Part shown: positions 1-12,900 of the stretch, one piece after another
How the letters are laid out: each line of letters begins with the position of its first letter
How positions within the stretch are numbered: the first letter of the stretch is position 1
Source: Hofstenia miamia
Taxonomy: Eukaryota > Xenacoelomorpha > Acoela
Direction: 5' to 3'
DNA: 64,000 bases
NCBI GenBank assembly: GCA_004352715.1
Contig: SCFE01000032.1
Coordinates: 309,215 to 373,214 of the forward strand
Notes under the pieces: generated by a model
Databases searched by the model: none
The model's input: only the letters and a program-made list of their open reading frames with translations
Told to the model about the DNA's origin: nothing
Translations under genes and position numbers: made by a program

Positions 1-2437
1 GATAGAAATGGTCCATTATATGAGTATGTTAAGATAAAAAGTCTGTTTTAGTATACTAATTCCATAGTCATCAATATATAATGATTGTTGGGGGGTGGAG
101 TGTTTTCATTCGAAAATTTTAGTTAAACATTTTTTGCACGAGCATTGTTCTTTATGCAATTTAATCTTTCTAGTAGATTCGAATATAAAATTTCGTCAGA
201 GGCTGCGTGTATATAATCTTCACTCACCTTAAAATTCATATTACTTAGTTATAGTTCTATGTTAAAAATGATAACTAGTTTAAATATTGTTTATCATTTT
301 ACTTACACTAAGTGACGGGGAATCCTACCATACGAGACAAGCACAGAAGAAAATGAGTCCTGTTAAGTTTTTTACAATGACGGGTTTTTCTGAAAAAATG
401 ATTCTATTATAATCACGTATAAATAAGTGCGTATCAATATTTTTTAGATAACTATTCTTCCACAATCGGTGTAAAGATCTTCGTGAAGAAAAGTAAAAGT
501 AGCATATTAAAATATGAATGAATGAAACCCTACAACACTTTTGTCTTGATGGTCAATTAAATTTCCTATTTTTCGTTAAAGAGTGAGTTAGATTTCACTT
601 TCATTAAGAGAGGATGGGTCCAAAAATATTAATAATATCTCGTAACGGAGTTTGAGAAGATCCTAACCAGTTCGTGGAAAATATCGTCCCCTTCCTATCA
701 ATGCTAACACATTATCATCCGTTTTCTGTACCTAATTTGTCTTGTATTGTTTTTCTTGTTGACCATCTATTTGAAGATACATATAAATAATTCAAAAACC
801 AACTATGATTTAATTTAGCAATTTCTACATCGTTTGCATGCTGTGATTAATTATTTAGACATTGAAAGGAGTGGATAAAGAATAAATTCTTCCATGCTCT
901 TTCCCAAAGCATTTAGACATTTTCAATTTAATGCGAACCATTTTTTCCCGCACTAATATAGCTTTTTTGTTGAAATGACCAGCGTATATTAGTACTCTTG
1001 AAGTGGTATTATGAATATCCCGTTTCCTTTTAATATTTAGAGAAGAAATGTCATCTATTAAATTAGTCTCACTAAATCATTCCCAATTAAGACCATCTTT
1101 TAAATGTTACTTCTCATGTTTTGGCTTTGCCTAATTGTCACATAGTAGAATTCGACTCAGGGTTTTTACCATCCATCTCCAAGCTCATCCAAAAAAGATT
1201 AGATCAGAATAATCGATGCATGCAAGCTTTAATATACATTGATGACTGAGAATTGTTTATTAAATTGGATTAAACTATTATGTGAATTAGTTTTTTTTTG
1301 TAAAAATTCCATCCAAATTCCATTCAGTTTCACTAAATCAAATGGTAAAATAATGCTTTAGTGTGCAAGTATAAGTTGTTATTTTGAGCGTTGCTTTGAA
1401 TTTCTTTGGATTTTGTCTCAATTTATAATGATATTTAAGATGGATGATATATTGATAGGTACGATTCGAATCTCAATTTAAGAATGCAGTAGATAGTAGT
1501 ATACGGAGGAACCGATAGGTTTAAAGAGTTTTACTGTTTTTGATGTCGGCATTATTCAGATTTTCAAATAGTAAATGCTTTCAAAATGAAATTTGTCAAA
1601 ATATGAAATCGTGATTTCTTGGTATACTTTAATATTTACCTCCAGTCCAAGTCTGAATGACTTTATCAGAGCTTTAGCAGAGCGTTTATTTGTAACTCTA
1701 ACCTTAATTGACATTTTAGTTTAAATTAAGACGGTTGATTTCAATTTAAGTACTTATTCAGGAATTTTGACTGATGTAATATGACGTGTTTCTGATTACG
1801 TATTATTGTTATGAGTGTGATAATGAGTCTACTTTTCAATTGCATTGGGTTGATAAACTCCTGTTTCAGAATTTGTTAATTCATTTTCAGTTATTCAATG
1901 TTCACTTTGAAACTCGCAGTTCGATATTGGGATTCAATAAATTATTGAATGATGGTCAACAAGTGTTAACATTTGTTAACATTCCACCTGTTTTTCCATC
2001 ATATAACTGTTGTGCAGATGACGTAATGGATGAATCACATGGAAAACTAACTGGAAAATATATTTTGATATCTGTACAGTATATTTTATGTGTTGCTGTA
2101 TATGCATAATATCTTTCTTAGTTTGATGCAGTCACATGGATTGTAAATATTTCTATTTAAAAGAATCCAAAAGGTCAAATTTTACTCATGATTGATTTGT
2201 CAAACACCAGAAGAGGTATTTGAATCTCTAATCATGTTAAATTGAACTCTTGGGTTTTAAATTGCATTCATGGGATTTTATTGAAAAAAGTTCTTTATTA
2301 ATTATTTTGTGTTAATCAGTTTTCATGATTTGTGGGCCATGCGTGTTTAGCAAACTGAACGCAACAAGGAAGTTATAGCCAATGTAATTTCAGTTTCTTG
2401 GCAATCGTTTATCCTATGAGTTAGATATGGTTTCTAG
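1..2437. other. 5' flank, no gene recognised
   Basis: AT-rich sequence upstream of the first recognised FIP exon. I see no convincing coding exon, RNA gene or transposon terminus. The longest open stretch (1786-2109, +) has no recognisable protein pattern and looks like chance in AT-rich DNA. A 5' untranslated exon or promoter of the downstream gene may lie here but cannot be pinned down. Confidence 0.4.
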
Positions 2438-5400
2438 GTTAACAGCGTGGAGAGAATGCAAGCTGATCAAACACTGAGAGATATCTTCGACATGATTGAT
2501 CAAAAGAAACAAGGGTTTATTAGATTAGAGGATTTCTACGAATATGCTGCACATTACAGCGGTGGAAATGAGCCTCTTTCACTTCAGCAAAAGGTACTAC
2601 TAACATATATTTATTTCTAAGTTTTAGGTGGTTTTAAGTGCTATTTATGTAGCATAAATACTTTAAACAGTTCTCCAACACATGATGTCCATGTTTGTCT
2701 CAAACTGCCGAACATAAAATTCCAAATTTTACAGCTTGTGCAAAATTAATCATTTTCGTGATAATCAGTTTATATGAATAGAACATGTCGTACTCAACTA
2801 AATGATATTCTTTGCAATTACATGAACTATTGCTAAAATGATCACATCAAGCAATTAATTAATTTGTAGAAAATACTGTGGATTTAAATGTTATAGTTAC
2901 CTAATTCCTAATTTATTTCCCTAATTTTACAAAAATTGAATAACGGATTCAGAGGGTGACAATCTGTAAATACCTCTTACTTAATTAATCGCCCTCGTTT
3001 TTTTATTTTATATTCAACATAACATATTTTGTGGAAGTCTTTAAATTGAAAAAGCCAGAAGATGTATTCAAATGTTTCCATGCTTGCCTACGTTTGTATT
3101 CTTTGTGTTTCCAAAACAACACTTAAGAATGTTTAATAATGTTGCGCATTGGTGAGTCATCGGCTGAGTAGCAAGTGTTTCACAGCACTTATTTCAAGTA
3201 TGCTACAAAATGAAAACCTTGCCTATATATTGTTGCATGATTTATTTCTAAAATTTTTGGCATAGATTCTGAAATCATCACAAAAGTTTGAGATTTTAAC
3301 ATTGACTTGCAGATGGTCAATTATTTGCTCGTCGTCTTAAAAATAATTTTTATCATTTCTTCATTTTATCTTGCTTAGATTTGCGTTGTGTGGGGAATGT
3401 CATATTTGGGCATTCTTAAAAAATGTCGAAATTTGAGTAGAATTTTTTGTCTATACATTACATATTTTTTTACTCAGCAATCTGAGGACCTTAATACGAT
3501 ACAATAGCTTGGACTTGATTCCTCCATTTTCGAAAGTGCTATGTATTTTTTAATTTTTTGCTTTTCCTCAGATAGATAGTCCTATTTGGAGTTTTGTGAA
3601 CCGACCTTTCTCTTTCGGATCCAGAAAGTCTGATGATCTTGGCCATGGAGCTAGGTGAGTGATGCATGTTTTTTATACGAATACTTCACTATCCCAAGAT
3701 CATTATTTGTGTTAAAAATTGTACGGTTAGCGCAATATACATTGAATTTTACAGCGGATTAGTAGACTACATTTCAATTTCTGCATTGATAGCTTGATTG
3801 TAACTTAAAANTTGCTCCATCATCATCTCCTATTGCCTTCCAAATGAGTCTGATATTTAATTTGATATACTTTCCATATATTCTTACTTGAGATTTCATT
3901 AAATTAACATTCTGATTTGTAGCATTGAGGATTGGTATTCTTCCCTTCCCATGCTTGACTGTACAGATGCTAGATGGCATTGATACTCTTTTGGTGTTAA
4001 TGTCTTTGTTATCATATAGCATTATAGTGGCTGTTATTGCATCTTCCATTTCTATCATATGCATCTTCCATTGATGTTGCTGTAGATGAGTATCTTCCTC
4101 TAATTTGAATCTAATCATTTTCTGTTTCCCTTGTTCTTTTTTGATTTTCATTTCTTTCTCTCTCACCTTTATAGTTCTNCGTCGTCTTAAAAATAATTTT
4201 TATCATTTCTTCATTTTATCTTGCTTAGATTTGCGTTGTGTGGGGAATGTCATATTTGGGCATTCTTAAAAAATGTCGAAATTTGAGTAGAATTTTTTGT
4301 CTATACATTACATATTTTTTTACTCAGCAATCTGAGGACCTTAATACGATACAATAGCTTGGACTTGATTCCTCCATTTTCGAAAGTGCTATGTATTTTT
4401 TAATTTTTTGCTTTTCCTCAGATAGATAGTCCTATTTGGAGTTTTGTGAACCGACCTTTCTCTTTCGGATCCAGAAAGTCTGATGATCTTGGCCATGGAG
4501 CTAGGTGAGTGATGCATGTTTTTTATACGAATACTTCACTATCCCAAGATCATTATTTGTGTTAAAAATTGTACGGTTAGCGCAATATACATTGAATTTT
4601 ACAGCGGATTAGTAGACTACATTTCAATTTCTGCATTGATAGCTTGATTGTAACTTAAAATCAACTAAGGTTTTTTCTGATGATTCATGAACCTCTCTAT
4701 TTCTTTTGCCAATTGTGCTTGAATGAATGAACTGGAATAACTTGTTGAGCGATGTATTAAAGTATAAGTTCTTTTATGAGGGTTTGACACACTGCAGTTC
4801 TTCCAAAACGAAGGCTATCCAAGGTACTCAAGCTATTATAGCTTTGTAGCAGGCTCCTGCATTTTGGGACCCTTCATTGATAGAAAGCACTTGGTCATCG
4901 ACATTGCTATACTACTTTTTAAATGTAGTTAACTTAATGAGCTGGAATTGCTGCCGGTCGTCTATATTCCATGATAAATTCGATATTTCGTTGAACTTAA
5001 TTGTCTATTCCTCGAGCAAACATCAACTGGTTTCTAAACGTATTATTAGTTACATGAACTACCTTACTACGTTCTTTTGAGCTACATTTGCTCTGACTAC
5101 TGCAATTTTTGCAATAGAATTTCAGATTTTTAATTTATTTGTAACACCTAATGAAGTTATTCAAATATTAATGAAACTATCTTATCACTAGATTCATTAC
5201 AATGCAATAAAGCAAACTAATAATATAAGTAATGGGTAGTTGAACTGTTTATTTTAGACTGAAATTAAAAATTATAATTATCTCTACTCTTTATTAATAG
5301 TTTTGGCTTCACTGACGCTATATCTGTAAAAATTACCTTGGATTACTTATGTTGAAATACAAACTTACAAATATCACATTAAACTTAAATATTTCAAAAT

Positions 5401-6585
5401 AATTCGCAAGTAGAAGTATTTTCTCCGTTTAAATTTTATGTTAAGTAGATCTTTGATTTTATTTCATTTTTTCTAAAGAGTCCGAAGTGTATCAAATTGT
5501 TGTATTAAATTTATTTATATATATCCGCCTTTGATCTATCTGCCTGTGAAACTCTTTCTGCGCTAATGGCGATCACAAAAATATCAGTGTGGCTACAAAA
5601 TCACATTTTGTTTCACTTCATCTATTTTGAGTATTGCAAAATCTGCAATAAACATCTCTTGCTCGCTCACTTGATTTTTTTGAAAGTGAAGTAGCAACGA
5701 TCATCAAAATAGAATTCTATATCCAATGGTTTTTGCAAACTGCATATTCCAGGCCACTCAGGAACGCCACGAACAGCCTGTGCAATGTATATTCTTAACA
5801 AAAGTTCTGAATAGGTTGTTGAATTTCAAGATAGTATCCGTTTTTGATGCCTGTTGCAATTCCTTAGCCATGTCCCTCATAAATTCATTTTACATGCTTT
5901 TCCATCTGAGGCTTTTATCTCCACATGTGCTTCAATTCTTTCTCACTGTCAATGAATCTACTGTGTTGCGTCCATTTTTTCTCACTATCTAATTTTACAA
6001 TTTATTCTCTAAATCAATATTTTAAGAAGGTTTTTATCGAGAGCAAAATTGTGCTTTACTATATGAATATATATATATATAAACTACTCAAGTAAATTGA
6101 TTCTTTCATAATAGTGTATTATTCCTCTAGTATTAAAATATCATACTAAGTTAATGAACTATCAAGAAGAGATCAGATTGTTTATTATTTTGATCAAATA
6201 TTTCTCAAGTAACTGTTTAGAAACGTGTAAAATTTGTTTTGAAAACTTACGTAAGCCAACTTATTGTAAAGATTTCTATTTTCTCTTAACACAAAGCTTG
6301 TGACTAGCGTCATTTGTTACTTTCTGTTAAATGGTTTTATCGTTTCCCAATAAAATACATCATTAGCCCTTTGCATTCTAAAACATTTCTTGTGGTAACA
6401 AATTAATGTGGCCACCTGCTTTTTAAATATGATTATATTGTGTTTCTCTGATTAATTTCAATTTAAGTCTATGATGTTACTAAGCCGTATTGTATAGGAA
6501 CGGTTGGGAGAGCTGCTGGATCCACACAGCATAGGCAGCATCAATTTCGAAAATTTCTGCAACGGTGCCGCTACATTCGTGCTAG
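2438..6585 (+). CDS. EF-hand-like N-terminal exons of the FIP gene
   Basis: Exon 2438-2593 follows acceptor TTTCTAG and ends at donor GTACTA; it encodes one helix-loop-helix with a G-F-I core (QGFIRLEDF). Exon 6498-6585 encodes the partner motif (GSINFENF) after LLDP, the arrangement typical of FIP3/FIP4. In both loops several metal-ligand positions are not acidic (K and Q in the first, H and I in the second), so calcium binding is doubtful. Exons 3572-3654 and 5753-5786 lie between them and are placed by reading phase (83 nt then 34 nt restores phase 0); the 34-nt exon is a prediction. Confidence 0.75.
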
Positions 6586-6889
6586 GTAAATTCCCATTTT
6601 TATCACTTTTTAATGCTCATATTTTATAAATTTCGACACAAGATGTTATGCGTTTCTCATACGATATTGAACTTAATTTTATTTACACTTTGGAAATTCC
6701 ATTGTGCTTTCAAGGGATATCTGTTCAAGATTTTAGTTCATATAAGTCTTTTACGCATAAAACATTTAATTTTGTAATGATCTAAGCCTAATTCTTTTTA
6801 TATGAAAAGTGTGTTTTACCAAATGTTTTTTATTATTGAATATGATTTACATCAAAATACTCGCGAAATCAATTCAATCGATAAACTGG

Positions 6890-6936
<47 letters not shown>

Positions 6937-9900
6937 TTGCCAGTTTATTTTGCATTGCAAAAAGCGGGAAATACATATATAAGGTGGTGGGCATAAAGGT
7001 TCGCACATCTCTAAAATGTGTCATTTCATTAACTGTCGTAGAATACAGCTATTTTTCTGAGGCAATTTAAACTATTATACATAATTCGTTAATAATCCTG
7101 ATCATTAAAATTATAACGAAGTTTTTCTTATAACATTTGTCTAAATACCCTCCATTTCAAATTATTTGGGCTGTTCAAAAAGATTCGCACACCTGCATTT
7201 GTTGAGCAATCAAATGAATTACAAACAAACATTTTGTTTCAGGAGTAAGTTATTGGGTTTAGAAACGCAACAAAAGTAGAAGTTTATATAAAATTGAACA
7301 ATTAGTACTTTTTGGAATGTCCATGTACGTCCAATCCCGGCTTGATGTGGCTTCCAATCCTCTTGGATTGCTTCCCATAATTCAGTTGGATCCCTTTTCG
7401 AAACATATCTCTTTAGCTCAGCTCACAAATTTTCAATTCTATTTAAATCATGTGAGGCCATTTATACAAATTTGGGAATCAATTTTGTTCTAGAAATTGC
7501 GAAGTTTGTCCAGTTTGTGACATGGTGCACCATCTTGTTGCATAATTTCTGTGTCTTCAAATAATAGAAACATAGTCTCCTTCAATATTTAGATGTCTGT
7601 GCCATCAACTTTGACTATTCTTCATTGTCCACAGTATTTGATATACCCCCACAACATGACACTACCGCCTCCAAACGTCACTGTTTTAAACAGAGAGTAT
7701 TTGGGTGCTCTCTTGGAGCATTGCATGGTAGTTGTACATAAGTTCTTTTGGACCAATCTGTTTTCTATAATAACAAAATCACAACACCATTTTACNNNNN
7801 NNNNNNNNNNNNNNNNTATACCCCCACAACATGACACTACCGCCTCCAAACGTCACTGTTTTAAACAGAGAGTATTTGGGTGCTCTCTTGGAGCATTGCA
7901 TGGTAGTTGTACATAAGTTCTTTTGGACCAATCTGTTTTCTATAATAACAAAATCACAACACCATTTTACTCTGGCACTTCACTGCTTCTCCTACAACTT
8001 GGGGGCATTTAGCTGTATCTCTGCCTACCTGAGCAGCATTACTAAGGATCCTTCTGATAGTCCGATTGCTGACCTCACTAACTTCGGTCCAATTCTGCGA
8101 AGTTTTAGGCATGGGGTTGGCCTTGGACATGCTATTCAACGTGTGTTTAGAGTGCTGCCCAATTTTTAACGGACGTCTTGGACTTTTATTTGGCTAAGGC
8201 CACGGTTAGACTAGTGATTGTTTAAAAGTGATCTATCACATTTGAAAGAATTGCATGTCTAACCACCCAAGATAATTAGCGACGTGACGATCACAAGGAA
8301 ATCAAACGCGCACGATTTCTTCATGATCATCACATCGCTAATTATCTCGGATGGTTGGACGTGCAATTCAATCATAATGTGATAGATCACTTTTGAACCA
8401 ATCACTAGTCTAACCGTGGCCTAGTATTGCCAACTGATTTAAGATGATTGACAAAATCATGAATAGTTAACTTTGGTAGTTCCACTTCTTTCAAAATCTG
8501 TCCAAGTGACACACAATCAAGATCAAGATTCTTTAAAATAATTAGCTGCTTCCGTATAGTTTTGGGGTAGTTGATACTTGCGTGATTTAATTAAATGACC
8601 TATCAAAGACAATACTGATTTGCTGTTATCAGTGAAAAGTTAAGCAAATAAAATTACCATCGAAAATATGCAAAAACCCTTGTGTGCGAAAGTTTTTGTC
8701 CAGGAGTGTATATCTGTTGAAAATAAAATTAACCTAGAATACGCTTAATACTATTGTTAGCATTTTATTGTTCACCTGAAAAGCATTAGGCATGTGATAT
8801 ATATATAATGTAGCAAAAATATTGCGACATGCTTAAATTTCAGCTTCTACAACTAAAACGATGTTTAGTTCATTCAACTGTGCAAACCTTTATGGCCGCC
8901 ATTATATATATATATGTTTTTCCAAATTTGTTAAGTTCTGACTGAAAGTTGGTTCATCATTACTTCCTATTTTGGAATGCCTTATTTTCCCTTTCAGGTT
9001 ACTGGAATCTCGTTGATTTTTTTATACACAATGTATCCATTTATGTGAGCCCAATCTATATAGCTCCGTCTCCATACCCATTCTCATTTCAGCTTGATAT
9101 TTGCTTGTATTTTAGAAAACGAAGTGGTACCTTCGGAAAATATCACAACTGAAGTAGATGTACACATAGATGCTGACGACAAAGACGATATCATTAGTGT
9201 AAGTAAACTTATTAACATTGCACAATAAAAATATTGTTAGATATGGTCATTCTTGTAATGCTATGCAATTCAGTATCCAAAAGTTGGAAAATTTGGATAT
9301 ATCCTCTTTAGATATTTCTTTATCTATGCATTTGCTCAGAAAATGTCGATCCAACAAATTCTGTTCTGTTTTTTACATTTTTGCAATACATTTCAAAATT
9401 CCTTGACAAGTAATTTTTCGATTTTCCATCTAGAGATTATTAGTTAGAAAAGTTAATTCACTTTAATAAACGCTGCTTGTAGAATTGGTTTTGCGTAAAT
9501 TTTTCACCAAATTGTCCATATATCTACAAACGGTGTATTTCATCGGTTACCTTCCATATCTAATCACGATATGAAATTTACTATGATCGTGAACAATTTT
9601 CTTTTACACTCAACAATGTTTAAATAATATTCACTAAGCGAATCTTATAGAAATGACTTCTAAACTTTATGTCATCGAAGGTGCACTTGTGAATTAAGTG
9701 TGCTTGTATTGAACTGCTGCCTAGATTCGCAAATTACTACCACTGGTTCTTCAATTTTAACAATCAGGCTTTTGTTCCTACGCGGTTATGCGTTCTTACT
9801 TAAGATGAATCATTCAATATCAGTTTTCCCCTGAATTCGCATTTCTATGTTGATTTTAATAATAGACATTGTTTAACATAATATTTGATTGTTATACACA

Positions 9901-12900
9901 GCGTTGTTTGGGGTTATAGTCCAGTGCTTGTTATGAAATGTTCTCAACCATTCAAAAATCCTTAGTCCGCCGATCATCTCAGCCCAATCTTCTCAGCCAT
10001 TCCGAGAGTATTCAAAATCGCTCTCAAAATGTTTCACCCGCTGTAAGTTTTTTATTCTATAAATACACTTGTCTCCATCGATTTTCAATACGGATTACAT
10101 ATTGTTTAGAATTCAACCTATAACGAATATGACATTTCGGAAGAAGAGAATAACAACCAAAGAATGAATGATCGAAGCGGTCCTTCGCTATTGGAAAACA
10201 TCGAAGTCGCCTCCGATGGATATGCGAAGTTTTTCGAGAATGGGTAAGTTTTTGTATGATTTCTTTTAATGAGAATATTATCTACGTTTTCACTTGACAT
10301 CATTTGGTAGAGGCATTAGTTCATTTTATATAAATGTGCAATTTGCATGGTGGAATAATATAATGTTTCGTCTTCACTTTAGAACCTCTCATGGTATCGA
10401 CCATTGGCCCCTTAGTGACGAGGAATTGGAAATAGGTTCAAGTGCCAGTGGTCCTTCGCACAAAGTCAAAAAGTGAGTATTTATTAATAGTAACATGAAT
10501 GGTTTATCATGATTTTTAATTTTTTTACGATCATCAATAAGTTTGCAATCCTATCGCTTTTTAACCCAAAGCTCCATTTTGATTTTGCTGTACATGTGAA
10601 AATGTTTGCATTCCCAATTGACAAATAGCCTTGTATATTTGAATGGTACTTAGCACTTTTATATGTATATCTCTGTTCATTTTTGTGATTCATATTTTTG
10701 TAGTGCCATATCCATTCGTTCTCACCACAGCCTAACCGAGTTCGATAAAAGAAGAAATCAAATGATGATGCCAGTGTAAGCATTTGTGACATAGTTGAAA
10801 ATGTTTACAATGAGTCAGCCTTTTCCATTTCCTTTTTTGTTTTGCAATTAGAAGGCACTCTTTATTTACCATATTATATACTTTTTCACATTAAATGCAA
10901 CATTTCTCTNGCAAAACACTGCATTGGAAAATTATGTTTGATCTTCCAAACCTAGTGTTTGACGATGTTCATTTCACAAATTATATGGCTTTTTACAAAC
11001 GATTTATTATTGTCATTTAAGTTTTTATTATTGAAATTTATTTAAAACTCATTTGTTCTGTAGACAATCTGGAACAAGTGTTTTAAAGATATGCAGATAC
11101 ATTTTCCTTTAAAAAATCAAATTTAATAAACAATTTAATAAATAGGTCAGACAGACCCTATCAAGCTACTAAGCATGCAGAAAAATGCAAAATTTGGCAA
11201 TGGTGTAATATAGAGTGCAGGAATGGTACAATAATACAAAATTTGTAGAAAATNTTATATACTTTTTCACATTAAATGCAACATTTCTCTTCTGATCTCG
11301 ATATATTTTTTATCTGGATTCGAACAGACATTAGTCTGTCATTATGTATAATTTTGATTAAAAAAAAATATATGGAATATAGTCCGCTTTAGACTATTTA
11401 TAAATTTTTACATTAATTTTTAAATTGTAGCATATATATTTATGAAGAATAATTGATGTAAGGATGTGTAAGCACTATTCAACTATGTTTGCATGCTACT
11501 GTTTCATTTGCCAGTATATGTGGTGATTTAGCCTTATCTTTTCTTTCTACCAATTCGCTTAATGCATTGTGTTACAAAATCTGTGGTATTTTAAATAATT
11601 TCGTAGAAATGCCAAATCTTACTCTTATTTGTAATCATAACTTCGAAATATTCATTAAGATTGCTGCCATATTTCGTTTTATATCGTTCTTTTTTCGTTG
11701 TTGCATTTACTAGCTTGTTCTTACCAAGGCTTACTATAATAACGACCTGGCGATTTGCAGTAATATGAACCAAAATAAGGCCAAACAATGTAATTCGCGG
11801 CAGGCCTGCATTTGATGTAATAAGTCACTTTTAGTAACAAAATCAAAGAATTTGCTATTTTAAGCACCTCCATGCTCTTTGACACATTTTCCTTTTTTGA
11901 TAATTGTAAAAACTACATTCAAATAAAATGAGGCCATTAATGATAAACAATCATATTTCTCAAATCAATTATTTGATGTCATTGAAAATGCAGAATGTAG
12001 ACCTACACAAGCAGAAATGTAGATCGAGCTTTTCTTCTTTGAAATTGAATACAATTCTTTACTTGTGAATGCCTCTAATTTGTTTGGCGAAACCTATGTT
12101 TGTTTAATTGTAGAATTACAAAAGTGAAGAAATTTTGTGATATTTTTATTTTGAATACTTGGACAGCATTTGAACCAATTCGCTACATGTAACAGCATTT
12201 AATTGCATCTTTTCGTTTCTTTGTACTGCAAATCGCCAAGCCGTGATAAAAGTAGGCCTTGGTCTTATGGAAATGATACAATGAATATATTTTGTTCACA
12301 TCACTATTTTTTTATGCTTCTGCCCTAATTTTGTTTAGTTTCATTTGAGTCCATTTAGCGATAAGAATGAATATTAACATTTTCTTAAATTTTTTAGCAA
12401 ATTCGATTGCTAAAATTAGACCGCGACATGTTTAGTTGGTTTTGAGTTGTTACCGTTTGATTCCTAGTTTTATTTCACGCGGTTTTGTTCTCCAATCACT
12501 CACTATTTGTTTGTTATCACGTGTGAAAAATATTGATTGTTCTAAAGTGTTCACGTGATTTTATTAAATCTTAAAATATTAAGCTTTTTTAATATTGAGT
12601 TTTAAATCGAGGAGTTAATGATTCATGATTATTTTTGTTTCAAGTTTGCAAAATATTTTGACATTTTTATAAATATTGCAAATTAAAGAACATCGGCATA
12701 TTTCGTAAAATATTTTTCGTTTAAATTTTTAAAACTGTCAATCTCTAATCAAATATTGAACCGAAATGTAATGATTTTTGCTCACTCTATTTTATGATGT
12801 TTGTATGGAAAAAAATATGCAAATACTTCAAAAGTGAAGTTGCCGTATTTTGCTTGCTTGTCTACATATTTCGCTATGCTCGTAAAAATTCAAATAAATT

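Larger units (their letters stand above)
6979..8712 (-). mobile_element. Tc1/mariner transposon, degenerate, transposase on minus strand
   Basis: Minus-strand coding fragments show Tc1 transposase: an N-terminal helix-turn-helix region (around 7954-8139 and 8430-8600), the FGGGSVMLWG core motif (about 7650-7690 and its repeat), and a C-terminal segment reading TDPTELWEAIQEDWKPHQAG (about 7330-7400). Both ends begin TATA and share the inner motif TTCGCACA as imperfect terminal inverted repeats (near 6999 and 8680). Several stops and frameshifts mean it is dead. It contains a nested MITE (8198-8421) and a local assembly duplication around Ns 7796-7816. Confidence 0.88.

Noticed and set aside
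1786-2109. 107-codon plus-strand ORF upstream of the FIP gene
   Set aside because: Composition is that of translated AT-rich DNA, no motif, no splice context linking it to the first FIP exon.
3330-4660. Apparent tandem duplication of a FIP exon
   Set aside because: Copies are identical including introns and each abuts a single N; treated as assembly overlap, not exon duplication.
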